64,000 nucleotides of DNA from Erysipelotrichaceae bacterium (lineage in GTDB: Bacteria > Bacillota_I > Bacilli_A > Erysipelotrichales > Erysipelotrichaceae): positions 89,242-153,241 of the forward strand of contig JAISTR010000042.1 in assembly GCA_031272515.1 (NCBI GenBank), read 5' to 3'. The translations under genes and the position numbers were made by a program. The notes below the pieces were generated by a model that did no database searches, was not told the origin of the DNA, and saw only the letters and a program-made list of their open reading frames with translations. Positions 16,379 through 24,789 of the stretch are shown here, piece by piece (position 1 is the stretch's first letter; each line of letters opens with the position of its first letter).

Positions 16379-17821
16379 TTGCCGAAACAAAACCCTTTAC
16401 AACAGTTTTTATCCAAGTTAAGCAAGCAGCAGCGCATTTTGTTGTTTGGCGGCGCCGGTTTTCTTGTGGTCGTCATCATCGTGCTGGTTCTGTTTTTTGC
16501 GATGCCCAGGGGCAAGAAGGTTGCGGAAAATCAATTGCCGATGCCCAACTTCGTTGGCCAGCAATATTCCATCGTCCTGGACTTTGCCCAGAAGAACAAT
16601 CTGACCCTGAGCGTCAGCTATACCTACAGCGATACCGTTGAGAAGGGCTTTGTCGTGGACCAGAACCTGGAACCGGAAAGCGATGCCTTCGGACAGATTA
16701 TCGAAATTACCCTGTCCAAGGGCAGCAGCAGTTCTGCCTATCTCTCGGAGATTGATGGCGAAAACCTGATTTTGCCGGATGTGGTTGGCAAGTCTGTCAC
16801 CGAACTGGAAAAGTGGGTGGCAGCCAACGATCCGACCCTGGATGTCCAGTACACCGGTGTCTATGACAACACCCTGGCCAAGGACATGGTAATTTCCCTG
16901 GAGCCGGAAAAGGAAGTACGGGTGGGGGCAACCTTGATTGTGAGCGTTTCGATGGGCAAACCGGAAGTTCCGGACTTTACCAATCAGAGCTATACCGCCT
17001 ACAGTCAGACCTTCAACACCCTCAATCAAAACGGCGCCAAGCTGGTACCGCAGGTGACTTACCAATACAGCGATACCATCACCAAGAACAACATCATTAC
17101 CCAAACCCCGGCTGCCGGTCCGGTCAATGTCGGCAGCAATATCAATTTCGTGGTTTCCCTGGGTAAATATACCCCCGGCAAGTTCACCGGGACCCTGGCC
17201 CAAGCCCAGGCGGCTTTGGCCAGTGAGAACCAGAAAGGGGCAGGGTGGACCTTAATCGAAGGGACCCCGGCTTACAGCTCGAGTGTTCCCGCCGGACAGC
17301 TGATCAGTGCTTCCCAGGTGGAAAACAGCACCAACAAGACGATTACTGTCATTGTCTCCTTGGGTCCTTCCACACCGACCAATGTGACGGTGGGCAACTA
17401 TGTGGGACAGTACTATACCGGTATCACCAATCCTACCGGCTTGACGATTAGTCCGGTGGCCGGTACCTGCAGCATCGGTAATCTGACCTATTGTGCGAGT
17501 AATGCGGCGGATGTCAATAAGGTCTATGAACAAAACCCGGCAGCCGGGACCTCGGTTGCCTCCGGTTCTGTCGTGACGGTGAAATACTATGGTGTCATGA
17601 CGATTCCGGCACTGGTGGGCAATTCCGGTTCGGATGTCGCCAGCATCCTTTCCTCATGCGGATTTACCTCAGTGACCTCGGTGACTGAAACCAACCCGGA
17701 TTCCTCCAATCCGGCACTGACGGCTCCTGGTGTTGTCTGGAAGGTGGAACAGTCTGACGGCAGTGCCTTGCCTTCATCCTCGCACCTGGCTATATCCATC
17801 AAATACTACGTTAATCCCTAA
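16379..17821 (+). CDS. PASTA-domain membrane protein 1 (no kinase domain)
   Basis: This 480-residue protein starts at a TTG, preceded by a GGGGG tract. A short cytoplasmic segment is followed by one membrane helix (about residues 22-42) and then a wholly extracellular part. That part is made of about six PASTA-like repeats, recognisable by openings such as MPNFVGQQY, LPDVVGKSV, VPDFTNQSY and IPALVGNSG and by closings of the type VVSLGK. PASTA domains usually bind peptidoglycan and sit on Ser/Thr kinases or penicillin-binding proteins. Here no enzyme domain is present. The fifth repeat carries a Cys pair (CSIGNLTYC). A closely related gene follows. Confidence 0.8.
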   Translation: MPKQNPLQQFLSKLSKQQRILLFGGAGFLVVVIIVLVLFFAMPRGKKVAENQLPMPNFVGQQYSIVLDFAQKNNLTLSVSYTYSDTVEKGFVVDQNLEPESDAFGQIIEITLSKGSSSSAYLSEIDGENLILPDVVGKSVTELEKWVAANDPTLDVQYTGVYDNTLAKDMVISLEPEKEVRVGATLIVSVSMGKPEVPDFTNQSYTAYSQTFNTLNQNGAKLVPQVTYQYSDTITKNNIITQTPAAGPVNVGSNINFVVSLGKYTPGKFTGTLAQAQAALASENQKGAGWTLIEGTPAYSSSVPAGQLISASQVENSTNKTITVIVSLGPSTPTNVTVGNYVGQYYTGITNPTGLTISPVAGTCSIGNLTYCASNAADVNKVYEQNPAAGTSVASGSVVTVKYYGVMTIPALVGNSGSDVASILSSCGFTSVTSVTETNPDSSNPALTAPGVVWKVEQSDGSALPSSSHLAISIKYYVNP

Positions 17822-17845
17822 AGGACCGCACCCCGGTCCTTTTTT
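17821..17845 (+). terminator. Intrinsic terminator after PASTA gene 1
   Basis: The stem AAGGACCG/CGGTCCTT has a CACCC loop followed by T residues. A second compact hairpin (CCAGGGGA/TCCCCTGG) lies at 17862-17879 without a T tract. Confidence 0.8.
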
Positions 17846-17990
17846 CATTTGGTATGAAAAGCCAGGGGAAATCCCCTGGATTCATTCAATCATAAAACAA
17901 TAAATACTACTATTAAATGAAAATAATGAAAATAAAGAAAAATATGTGATAATTTTGTGAAAATTTGTTAGACATTAACGAATGATTGTG

Positions 17991-18019
17991 TTTCCATGGC
18001 GGAAAACTATGTGTATAAT
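17991..18019 (+). promoter_or_regulatory. Probable promoter for PASTA gene 2
   Basis: TTTCCA at 17991-17996 and TATAAT at 18014-18019 are separated by 17 bases, within an AT-rich stretch after the upstream terminator. Confidence 0.45.
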
Positions 18020-18063
18020 ATATGTACCAGCAAATGTTTGGGAATATCTGACTGGGGGAAATG

Positions 18064-19350
18064 ATGAGCCAGAAGACTACGGAAAAGAAGCAGGGGTTTT
18101 TTACGGGTGACAATAAACGGAAGTGGATTATTGTCGGCGGCGCCGGTCTTTTCTTTGTGGTTGCTTTGACAATCGTTTTGGTGTTTACCTTAAAACCCAA
18201 AGCGAATGCCGATAAGATTGTCTTGCCGATGCCCAACTTTGTCGGGGCACAGTACAGCGATGTTGTAAACTGGGCCAAGGAAAACGATTTAACCATCGCC
18301 ATCCGCTATCAAAACAATGACCAGCCATCCGGGATTATCCTGGATCAAAATATCTCACCGGACAGTGAAGCCTACGGGCAGACCCTGATTATCACCCTGT
18401 CCAAAGGCAACAGCCTCGCCGCCACCGGCGGCGACTCCGCCACGGTCTTCAAAATCCCGGACTTCACGGGAAAAGGCCAGACGGATGTGGAAACCTGGAT
18501 TGCCCAAAACGACAAGACCATTGTGCTGGAGAGCACCTTCATCTTTGACAATACCATCGCCAAAGACGTCCTGATTTCCTGGTCACCAGCCGATGAAATC
18601 AAAACCGGAGCAACCTTAAGTGTGGTGATCTCCAAAGGCAAGCCGACCCTGACCGACTTTACCGGACAGCCCTACAGCGATTATGCGGCTTTGTTGAATC
18701 AGCTCAATGCCGAAGGGGCACAGCTGATTCCGGATATCACCTACAGCTATTCCAATACCATTGCCAAGGACCGGGTCATCTCCCAGGATATCGGTGATGT
18801 CAATGTCGGGGCTTCGGTCAAGGTGGTGGTCTCCCTGGGACCGACTTCGGCGACCGTCAAGGTGGGACAGTATACCGGCTTTGACTATACCAAGCTGCCC
18901 ACTCCGATTCCTTCGGGACTGTTGGCAAATTTTGTCGGCGGACCCTGTGAAATTGGCAACATCACCGGCTGTGCCGGCTCCAATGCGGACATCAACCGCG
19001 TCTACTATCAATCCATTGTGGCGGAGACGGTCGTCAATACCGGCACCTCTATCGAAATACGCTATTTCATCGGCATGGCAATGCCGGATTATGTCGGCAA
19101 GTCCTTTGCGGATGTGGTCGGCCCGGACCTCAATGCCCGCGGCTTTACCCAATACCAATACTACAGCCAGGCCAATACCACCGGCAGCGGACCCACCGAA
19201 GCCGGGGTTGTCTGGAAGGTAGCTGATGGCAATGGGGCCGTTTTGGCACCTGGCAACTATCCGCTGACCAAGACTATCAAGATTTATGTCAACCCGACCG
19301 ATAACCTGCCGCCGCAAAATCCGGAGGAACCGCCCAACGGCGACGAATAA
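18064..19350 (+). CDS. PASTA-domain membrane protein 2 (no kinase domain)
   Basis: The protein has 428 residues and the same layout as the preceding paralogue: short basic N-terminus, one membrane helix (about 23-43), then about five PASTA-like repeats (MPNFVGAQY, IPDFTGKGQ, LTDFTGQPY, VKVGQYTGF, MPDYVGKSF) and a Pro/Glu-rich end. The Cys pair is kept in the fourth repeat (CEIGNITGC). One repeat fewer than in its neighbour suggests gain or loss of a unit after duplication. Two adjacent ATG codons (18061 and 18064) are possible. The second gives better spacing from GGGGGAA. Likely a cell-wall-contacting surface protein of unknown role. Confidence 0.8.
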   Translation: MSQKTTEKKQGFFTGDNKRKWIIVGGAGLFFVVALTIVLVFTLKPKANADKIVLPMPNFVGAQYSDVVNWAKENDLTIAIRYQNNDQPSGIILDQNISPDSEAYGQTLIITLSKGNSLAATGGDSATVFKIPDFTGKGQTDVETWIAQNDKTIVLESTFIFDNTIAKDVLISWSPADEIKTGATLSVVISKGKPTLTDFTGQPYSDYAALLNQLNAEGAQLIPDITYSYSNTIAKDRVISQDIGDVNVGASVKVVVSLGPTSATVKVGQYTGFDYTKLPTPIPSGLLANFVGGPCEIGNITGCAGSNADINRVYYQSIVAETVVNTGTSIEIRYFIGMAMPDYVGKSFADVVGPDLNARGFTQYQYYSQANTTGSGPTEAGVVWKVADGNGAVLAPGNYPLTKTIKIYVNPTDNLPPQNPEEPPNGDE

Positions 19351-19357
19351 GCAAGTC

Positions 19358-19390
19358 AAAAAAAAAGGAACCAACCGGTTCCTTTTTTTT
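19358..19390. terminator. Bidirectional intrinsic terminator
   Basis: GGAACC/GGTTCC is flanked by long A and T runs between the convergent PASTA gene 2 and guaB. Confidence 0.85.
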
Positions 19391-19393
19391 AGG

Positions 19394-20899
19394 CTATTTA
19401 TTGGTTTCGCTGCTTTCCTTGACCACCACATCATGGGCACCGCCCTCGACAATCGAGGTGGAGGAGACCAGGGTAATGCGCGCTTTTTGTTGCAGCTCCT
19501 TAATCGACAGGGCTCCGCAGTTGCAGAAGGTGTGGCGCAGCTTGGAGAGGGACATGGCAACGTTGTCCTTGAGCGCTCCGGCATAGGGGACATAGGAGTC
19601 CACCCCTTCCACAAAGGAGAGCTCCGCCTGTTCGCCATCATCATAGCGCTGCCAGTTCCTGGCCCGGGCACTGCCTTCCCCCCAGTATTCCTTCATATAG
19701 GATCCGTTGATGGAAATCTTCTTGGTGGGCGATTCATCAAAGCGGGAGAAATACCTTCCCAGCATCAAGAAATCAGCACCCATGGCCAAAGCCAGGGTCA
19801 TGTGATAATCCAGGACGATACCGCCATCCGAGCAGATCGGAATATAGGTTCCGGTCTTTTCATAGTACTCATCGCGGGCAGCCGCCACTTCCATTAAGGC
19901 AGTCGCCTGACCGCGGCCGATGCCTTTCTGCTCACGGGTGATGCAGATGGAGCCGCCGCCGATGCCGATTTTGATGAAGTCCGCACCGGCATTGGCCAGA
20001 AACAGAAAGCCGTCTTTGTCGACGATGTTGCCGGCGCCAACCTTGACCTTATCCCCATAGGTTTCCCGGATCCAGGTCAGGGTGAACTTCTGCCAGTCGG
20101 AGAAGCCTTCGCTGGAGTCAATGCAAAGCACATCTGCTCCGGCTGCAACCAAAGCCGGGACCCGGTCTTTGTAATCGCGGGTATTGATGCCAGCCCCGAC
20201 CAAATAGCGCTTCTTTTCATCCAGCACTTCCAATGGGTTTTCCTTGTGTGAATCATAGTCCTTGCGAAAGACGAAGTATTTGAGGATGCCTTGCTTGTCA
20301 ATAATCGGCAGGGCATTGAGTTTGTGGTCCCAGATGATGTCATTGGCCTCGCTCAGACTGATGCCCTCATTTCCGGTCACCAGCTTGTCAAAGGGGGTCA
20401 TAAAGTCTTCTACTTTACTGTCCAGTGACATCCGGCTGACCCGGTAGTCACGGCTGGTGACAATCCCCAACAGCTTGGAGTTGGCAAGACCGTCAACAGT
20501 CACGGCAATGGTGCCATGTCCGGTATCCTCCTTCAGCTTGACGACATCCGCCAGGGTCTGGTCAGGACGGATGTTGGCATCGCTGACAACAAAGCCGGCC
20601 TTGGTGGCTTTCACCCGCCGGATCATCTCTGCCTGGTCTTCGATTGTTTGTGAGCCGTAAATAAAGGAAATACCGCCTTCCTTGGCCAAGGCAACCGCCA
20701 TCTTTTCCCCGGACACCGACTGCATGATGGCAGAGACCAGTGGGATCTGCAAGGACAGGGATGGCTGCTTGCCTTTCTGGTATTTCACCAGCGGGGTCTT
20801 GAGTGAGACATTGGACGGGATGCATTCTTTGGATGAGTAACCCGGCACCAGCAGGTATTCGCTGAAGGTGCGGGAGGGTTCAGGGTAATACTTCGCCAT
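19394..20899 (-). CDS. guaB: IMP dehydrogenase
   Basis: This 501-residue enzyme converts IMP to XMP with NAD, the first committed step of GMP synthesis. It has the TIM-barrel core with the catalytic loop [18 protein letters not shown] (catalytic Cys). Two CBS domains are inserted after about residue 95 ([36 protein letters not shown]). The [25 protein letters not shown] segment binds IMP phosphate, and the C-terminal [15 protein letters not shown] flap follows. The start [12 protein letters not shown] is set by GGAGGAACT just upstream. A clear promoter lies before it. It is a single-gene unit divergent from a small membrane protein gene. Confidence 0.96.
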   Translation of the reverse strand: MAKYYPEPSRTFSEYLLVPGYSSKECIPSNVSLKTPLVKYQKGKQPSLSLQIPLVSAIMQSVSGEKMAVALAKEGGISFIYGSQTIEDQAEMIRRVKATKAGFVVSDANIRPDQTLADVVKLKEDTGHGTIAVTVDGLANSKLLGIVTSRDYRVSRMSLDSKVEDFMTPFDKLVTGNEGISLSEANDIIWDHKLNALPIIDKQGILKYFVFRKDYDSHKENPLEVLDEKKRYLVGAGINTRDYKDRVPALVAAGADVLCIDSSEGFSDWQKFTLTWIRETYGDKVKVGAGNIVDKDGFLFLANAGADFIKIGIGGGSICITREQKGIGRGQATALMEVAAARDEYYEKTGTYIPICSDGGIVLDYHMTLALAMGADFLMLGRYFSRFDESPTKKISINGSYMKEYWGEGSARARNWQRYDDGEQAELSFVEGVDSYVPYAGALKDNVAMSLSKLRHTFCNCGALSIKELQQKARITLVSSTSIVEGGAHDVVVKESSETNK

Positions 20900-20923
20900 A
20901 AGTTCCTCCATGTTATTGTTTTC

Positions 20924-20951
20924 ATTATAGCGGTTTAGAGTGAATTGGCAA
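20924..20951 (-). promoter_or_regulatory. Promoter of guaB
   Basis: On the minus strand, TTGCCA (20951-20946) and a perfect TATAAT (20929-20924) are separated by 16 bases, about 25 bases before the guaB start codon. Confidence 0.6.
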
Positions 20952-20974
20952 CTGAAAAGAAGTTTCAAACAACC

Positions 20975-21002
20975 TTGCGAAACTGGAAAAAAATGGTAAG
21001 AT
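20975..21002 (+). promoter_or_regulatory. Probable promoter of the small membrane protein gene
   Basis: TTGCGA at 20975-20980 and TAAGAT at 20997-21002 are 16 bases apart, upstream of AAAGGAG and the ATG at 21032. Confidence 0.4.
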
Positions 21003-21031
21003 AAAAGCATATTTGAAAGGAGCGTATAAAA

Positions 21032-21568
21032 ATGGATACAGACAAGATTATTTCAACAGTGAAGTCGTTCTTTAAAAGCTACAGCAAGATCGTGGACTTT
21101 GTGTTGCTGGGTTTCACTGGCATTCTTTTGGTGCTGGCAATAATGCAAGCTGGCAAAGACACTTGGGAAGTTTTGGAGTGGGCAGATAGGATGAGAGGAT
21201 TGTTCTCCGTCGTATATTTTCTGTTGATTCCGGCAATTGTCCTGGCTGTTGGGACCTTGATTTTTACCCCGGGAGCCAAAAGCAAGCTTGCCTATGTAGT
21301 GGCAGTCGTGGCTTTGGCGTATGCCTGGCTTTGCCTGAAAAAGGTAAGTCTATTAGGCTATGACTTGTATTACTTTAATGTCAACACTTTGACCTGGATT
21401 ATCCTGATTTTGGTATTGGGTGGTACAGTGGCGCTGTTTGTGCTGATGCTGTTTGTCGGCAAGAGCATCTCCGTGGATGAAGCCCTCAAGAGTAGCAAAG
21501 CCTTTGCGGATAAGGCTGTGGATGAAGGCAAGAAGCTGGTGGACAAGGTCGACGGCGACAAGAAGTAA
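21032..21568 (+). CDS. Four-helix membrane protein with charged tail, paralogue A
   Basis: The protein has 178 residues. A short amphipathic N-terminus ([18 protein letters not shown]) is followed by about four membrane helices and a 40-residue cytoplasmic helix of Lys, Asp, Glu and Ala ending in [12 protein letters not shown] do not recognise the family. The next gene encodes a paralogue with the same N-terminal motif (KKYSKIIDFVLFG), the same helix spacing and an identical end. The last 24 coding bases of the two genes are the same. Each has its own promoter and terminator. Function unknown. Confidence 0.65.
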   Translation: MDTDKIISTVKSFFKSYSKIVDFVLLGFTGILLVLAIMQAGKDTWEVLEWADRMRGLFSVVYFLLIPAIVLAVGTLIFTPGAKSKLAYVVAVVALAYAWLCLKKVSLLGYDLYYFNVNTLTWIILILVLGGTVALFVLMLFVGKSISVDEALKSSKAFADKAVDEGKKLVDKVDGDKK

Positions 21569-21595
21569 AAAAGGAAACCAAAAGGTTTCCTTTTT
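21567..21595 (+). terminator. Intrinsic terminator after paralogue A
   Basis: AAAAGGAAACC/GGTTTCCTTTTT with a four-base A loop and a T tract. Confidence 0.85.
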
Positions 21596-21689
21596 AGTGG
21601 ATTGTTTTTAGAGTTAAGTGAAAAAAACTTCATTAATGTTCGGATATACCGAATTCTACCTGAAATTCCCTGTTTATTGAGTGAAAAAA

Positions 21690-21717
21690 TTGATTTATTG
21701 TGAAATTCTGCTATGAT
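21690..21717 (+). promoter_or_regulatory. Promoter of paralogue B
   Basis: TTGATT at 21690-21695 and TATGAT at 21712-21717 are separated by 16 bases, upstream of GAAAGGGG and the ATG at 21751. Confidence 0.5.
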
Positions 21718-21750
21718 AAAAAAGTCAATTGAGAAAGGGGATTGTATTAA

Positions 21751-22260
21751 ATGGAACAAGTGAAAGATTTGTTTAAAAAGTATTCGAAGATTATTGATTT
21801 TGTGCTATTCGGGTATATGGCTTACTGTGCGGTGTTGATCATCTTGCAGATGATTACCAACGATACCTCTATCCTGGAAATGGAAACCCTGTATACCATT
21901 GGCTGGTTCTTGCAATGGCCGGTTCTGTTATTGGGAGCGGGTGTGCTGTTTTTTGCGGGGAATGCCTGGTCGAGCCGTCTGCACTATGTCGTGACCGAGG
22001 TCGCTTTGTTGTGGGGAGTCGTCAATTTCCATCGCGTATCTTCCTACGGTTTTACCTTCCACTACTTCCCGGGTGGTTTCTTTGCGCAATTAGTGCTTTT
22101 GATTCTCTACGGCGGTGCCGCTGCTCTGTTGGCCTTCATGCTGTTTACCGGCAAGACCTTCAGTGTCAATGATGCCGTGAAGGCTGCCCAATCCGCCGGC
22201 AACAAGGTCGTGGAGGAAGGCAAGAAGCTTGGCGACAAGGTCGACGGCGACAAGAAGTAG
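21751..22260 (+). CDS. Four-helix membrane protein with charged tail, paralogue B
   Basis: The 169-residue protein has the same plan as the preceding gene product: amphipathic start KDLFKKYSKIIDFVLFG, about four membrane helices, and a cytoplasmic tail [17 protein letters not shown]. Sequence identity is high at both ends and lower in the membrane core, so the termini are probably under the stronger constraint. The tail resembles amphipathic helices that lie on membranes or bind partners. No known domain was recognised. A terminator follows directly. Confidence 0.65.
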   Translation: MEQVKDLFKKYSKIIDFVLFGYMAYCAVLIILQMITNDTSILEMETLYTIGWFLQWPVLLLGAGVLFFAGNAWSSRLHYVVTEVALLWGVVNFHRVSSYGFTFHYFPGGFFAQLVLLILYGGAAALLAFMLFTGKTFSVNDAVKAAQSAGNKVVEEGKKLGDKVDGDKK

Positions 22261-22268
22261 AAAAAGAC

Positions 22269-22292
22269 AAAAAACCGGTTCGCCGGTTTTTT
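22269..22292 (+). terminator. Intrinsic terminator after paralogue B
   Basis: AAAAAACCGG/CCGGTTTTTT with a TTCG tetraloop. Confidence 0.85.
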
Positions 22293-22395
22293 AAATGGTA
22301 GCAAAGCGGAAACGCTTTTTTGAATGCTTGTTCACAGAGGTTCCTTGATAAAAGTTGTAGAATGAAAGCAGAAGAAATTCAGAAGGAGGAACACA

Positions 22396-23478
22396 ATGAT
22401 TACCCTATTGGATTGTATTGAACGGATTCCGGCAATTCACCAGGACATTCTAAACCAGCGTCCGCAGCGTTTCAAGGATCTGGGGGACTATGTCAAAAAC
22501 AAGGACATCCACGCCATTGTCTTTATCGGCTCCGGTACCAGCAATACCTCAGCCATTACAGCCTGCCGCTTCGTGGAAAATGTCTCCGGTCTTTCCACCT
22601 ATACGCTTTTGCCCAATGAATTTTTACGCAAGAAAGACTATCCCAAAGATGCCCTGTACTGCTTTGTCTCGCAAACCGGGACCAGCACCCTGACCAACCA
22701 GGCGCTCGCTTTGGCCAAAGACAAGGGCTTATGGTCGGTATGCTTTACCGGTGATGAAGATAACAAGCTGGCCAAAGCCAGTGAAGTGCATGTCAATATC
22801 GGCTGCGGCTATGAAGAATTCGGCCAGCGCACCATCGGCTATCATGCCACCGTTTTCAGTATCATGTTAGCGGGGTTACAAATCGGATTAGTCAACGGGA
22901 ATCTCTCCAAAGCCGCTTTTGATGACTATCTAAACCAGGCCGCCGCTTTGCCCGCATCCCATAAGGCGCTTAGCGCCAAAGCGGTAGACTGGTTTGATGC
23001 CAACAAGGACAAACTGATGTCCTTTGACAGCTTTGCCCTCTATGGCGCCGACGCCCTTTGGGGTGTAGCCCTGGAAGGGGCATTGAAGATTTTGGAGCTT
23101 GCCAGACGGCATCTTTGTGTCGGTTATGAGATGGATGATGGCATGCATGGCCCTACCCTGGGCTTTACCTCCAAAATCGGGGTAATCATCCTGGATGATG
23201 GCGAACATGACCAAAAGCTGTCCAAAGGACTGGCCGCTTTCACGAAAAACGAACACCAGAGCGGCTTTGTGGTCGGGGCAAACACGGTAGACGATACCGA
23301 CTTTGCGTTTGCGGCTGCCAGCGGAGCCTTCAAAGCCCTGGAATATGCACCGCTGGTGCAGGTATTGGCTTACCGTCTGGCGGTGGATGCCAATGTACCG
23401 GTCATCGCCATCAAAGACCACAAGGAAGCTGATAAGGAAGAGAAGTACTTTAATACCCACGATGAAGAATTAGCTTGA
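22396..23478 (+). CDS. SIS-domain sugar-phosphate isomerase/deglycase-like protein
   Basis: The 360-residue protein has two SIS (sugar isomerase) folds. The phosphosugar-binding patterns are FIGSGTSNTSAITACRFVEN (about 42-62), FVSQTGTSTLTNQALALA (about 94-111), and in the second half ALYGADALWGVALEGALKILEL with GYEMDDGMHGPTLGF. This is the arrangement of GlmS C-terminal domains, AgaS and FrlB-like enzymes, without the glutaminase part. It probably isomerises or deaminates a 6-phosphosugar, or cleaves a fructosamine phosphate. No sugar transporter is adjacent to indicate the substrate. GAAGGAGGAAC precedes the ATG. Confidence 0.82.
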   Translation: MITLLDCIERIPAIHQDILNQRPQRFKDLGDYVKNKDIHAIVFIGSGTSNTSAITACRFVENVSGLSTYTLLPNEFLRKKDYPKDALYCFVSQTGTSTLTNQALALAKDKGLWSVCFTGDEDNKLAKASEVHVNIGCGYEEFGQRTIGYHATVFSIMLAGLQIGLVNGNLSKAAFDDYLNQAAALPASHKALSAKAVDWFDANKDKLMSFDSFALYGADALWGVALEGALKILELARRHLCVGYEMDDGMHGPTLGFTSKIGVIILDDGEHDQKLSKGLAAFTKNEHQSGFVVGANTVDDTDFAFAAASGAFKALEYAPLVQVLAYRLAVDANVPVIAIKDHKEADKEEKYFNTHDEELA

Positions 23479-23498
23479 AATTATGCCAAAAAAGGTTG

Positions 23499-23534
23499 GT
23501 GCGGGTAAAATTCAAACAGAATTTTAACCCGCAC
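23499..23534. other. Stable hairpin without T tract
   Basis: GTGCGGGTAAAATT (23499-23512) pairs with 23520-23534 apart from one bulged A. No T run follows on the plus strand. It may be a processing or weak termination site after the SIS gene. Confidence 0.45.
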
Positions 23535-23608
23535 ATCCCGAAAACCATTTTTCTTTGACAAGTTCCAGAAAAATGCTTATATTGAATAAAAAACTGGAGA
23601 AAGAAAAC

Positions 23609-24214
23609 ATGAAAAAACGCATGATACTGCTTGGCTTCACGATTCTGCTGCTCTTATTGACTGGCTGCAATCCGACTTCCACTGCCCCCAAAACCTTGAG
23701 TGAAGAGGAGCTGTTGGCGAAGTACGGATTGACCGGTATGTCCATCAAGGAGATGATGGCCTATCTGGAGGAGTCGGTGGATGACACCGATGCCTTCAAT
23801 GCCAGTGTCCACCCGACCTATCTGGAACTTACGGATAAGGCGAGCGAGACTGTCATCGATCTGCCGATTGAAGATGGTTTCTATCTTTCCGTAGCTCCCT
23901 ATATTGAAGAGACCCACGAGTGCTATTTCCATAACCTCGCCACCTGTAAAGGCGAACTGGCGCATGTGACTGTACATGTGACCTTTACCGAAACGGATGG
24001 CACCGTGTTGGTGGATGAAGATTTACAAACCTATCAGAACGGATTCTTCGCCATCTGGCTGCCGCTGGATGATGAGGGCTTGCTGGAAATCACCTACATC
24101 AGTGAGGATGGCTTAACCTACTTTGGTTCAGAGGAAATCACCACCTATGATGATCCGGTGGAGGATCCAACCTGCATCACGACCATCCAGCTGATTGCCC
24201 CACAACCGTATTAA
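23609..24214 (+). CDS. cueP: CueP-type periplasmic/extracytoplasmic copper-binding lipoprotein
   Basis: The 201-residue lipoprotein has the lipobox LLTGC. The mature protein carries the CueP signature: GLTGMSIKEMMAYLEE, FYLSVAPYIEETHECYFHNLATCKGELA, VLVDEDLQTYQNGFFAIWLP and the C-terminal PTCITTIQL. The three cysteines and nearby His are the metal ligands of the Salmonella protein, where CueP binds copper outside the cytoplasm and supports copper resistance. Here it is lipid-anchored to the single membrane. The ATG at 23609 follows CTGGAGAAAG. No copper ATPase or CueR-type regulator is nearby. The msrA gene follows, separated by a terminator. Confidence 0.85.
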   Translation: MKKRMILLGFTILLLLLTGCNPTSTAPKTLSEEELLAKYGLTGMSIKEMMAYLEESVDDTDAFNASVHPTYLELTDKASETVIDLPIEDGFYLSVAPYIEETHECYFHNLATCKGELAHVTVHVTFTETDGTVLVDEDLQTYQNGFFAIWLPLDDEGLLEITYISEDGLTYFGSEEITTYDDPVEDPTCITTIQLIAPQPY

Positions 24215-24225
24215 AGATTGTAAAC

Positions 24226-24250
24226 CCAAGAGCCGCAAGGCTCTTGGTTC
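24226..24250 (+). terminator. Intrinsic terminator after cueP
   Basis: CCAAGAGCC/GGCTCTTGG with a GCAA loop. The following T tract is short (TTCGTG). Confidence 0.6.
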
Positions 24251-24282
24251 GTGTTAGAATGTTGTTGTCAGGAGGTAAGGAC

Positions 24283-24789
24283 ATGAAGACCATTTATCTG
24301 GCAGCCGGCTGCTTCTGGGGTGCCCAGAAATACTTTGATTATCTGACTGGTGTCAAGTATACGGAGGTTGGCTATGCCAACGGGAATATCGATGACCCGA
24401 CTTATCCGGTTGTCAAGAAGGGGGATACCGGCTTTGCGGAAACCGTGAAGGTGGATTACGACCCCGAGCAAATCACCCTAGAGGAAATTGTGACCCTGTT
24501 TTTTGAAGCGATTGATCCGACCACCCTCAACCGGCAGGCGCACGACATCGGTACCCAGTACCGCAGCGGTGTCTACTACGTCGATGAAGCCGATGAGCCA
24601 ATCATCGCTGCGGTTCGCGATAAGGTACAGAAACAATATGAGGATGATGTTGTGACTGAGATTTTACCGCTGTCAAACTTTTACAGTGCCGAGGAATACC
24701 ACCAGAAATATTTGGATAAGAATCCGACCGGCTATTGTCATATCTCCAATGCTTCCTACGAGCGCATCAAAAACTACAAGAAAAAATGA
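24283..24789 (+). CDS. msrA: Peptide-methionine (S)-S-oxide reductase
   Basis: The 168-residue enzyme has the catalytic GCFWG motif (Cys10) and the family patterns TEVGYANGNIDDPTYPVV, ETVKVDYDP, FFEAIDPTTLNRQAHDIGTQYRSGVYY and EEYHQKYLDKNPTGYCHI. It repairs the S-diastereomer of methionine sulfoxide in proteins, with recycling by thioredoxin. The start was chosen for AGGAGG eight bases upstream. The stop overlaps the start of the U32 gene (ATGA), so the two are translationally coupled. The glycine usually seen in the third repeat (GYANG) is kept. Confidence 0.96.
   Translation: MKTIYLAAGCFWGAQKYFDYLTGVKYTEVGYANGNIDDPTYPVVKKGDTGFAETVKVDYDPEQITLEEIVTLFFEAIDPTTLNRQAHDIGTQYRSGVYYVDEADEPIIAAVRDKVQKQYEDDVVTEILPLSNFYSAEEYHQKYLDKNPTGYCHISNASYERIKNYKKK

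Noticed and set aside
15446..16390. A 314-codon minus-strand frame.
   Set aside because: It is antisense to the M20 amidohydrolase, whose metal-binding motifs are complete.
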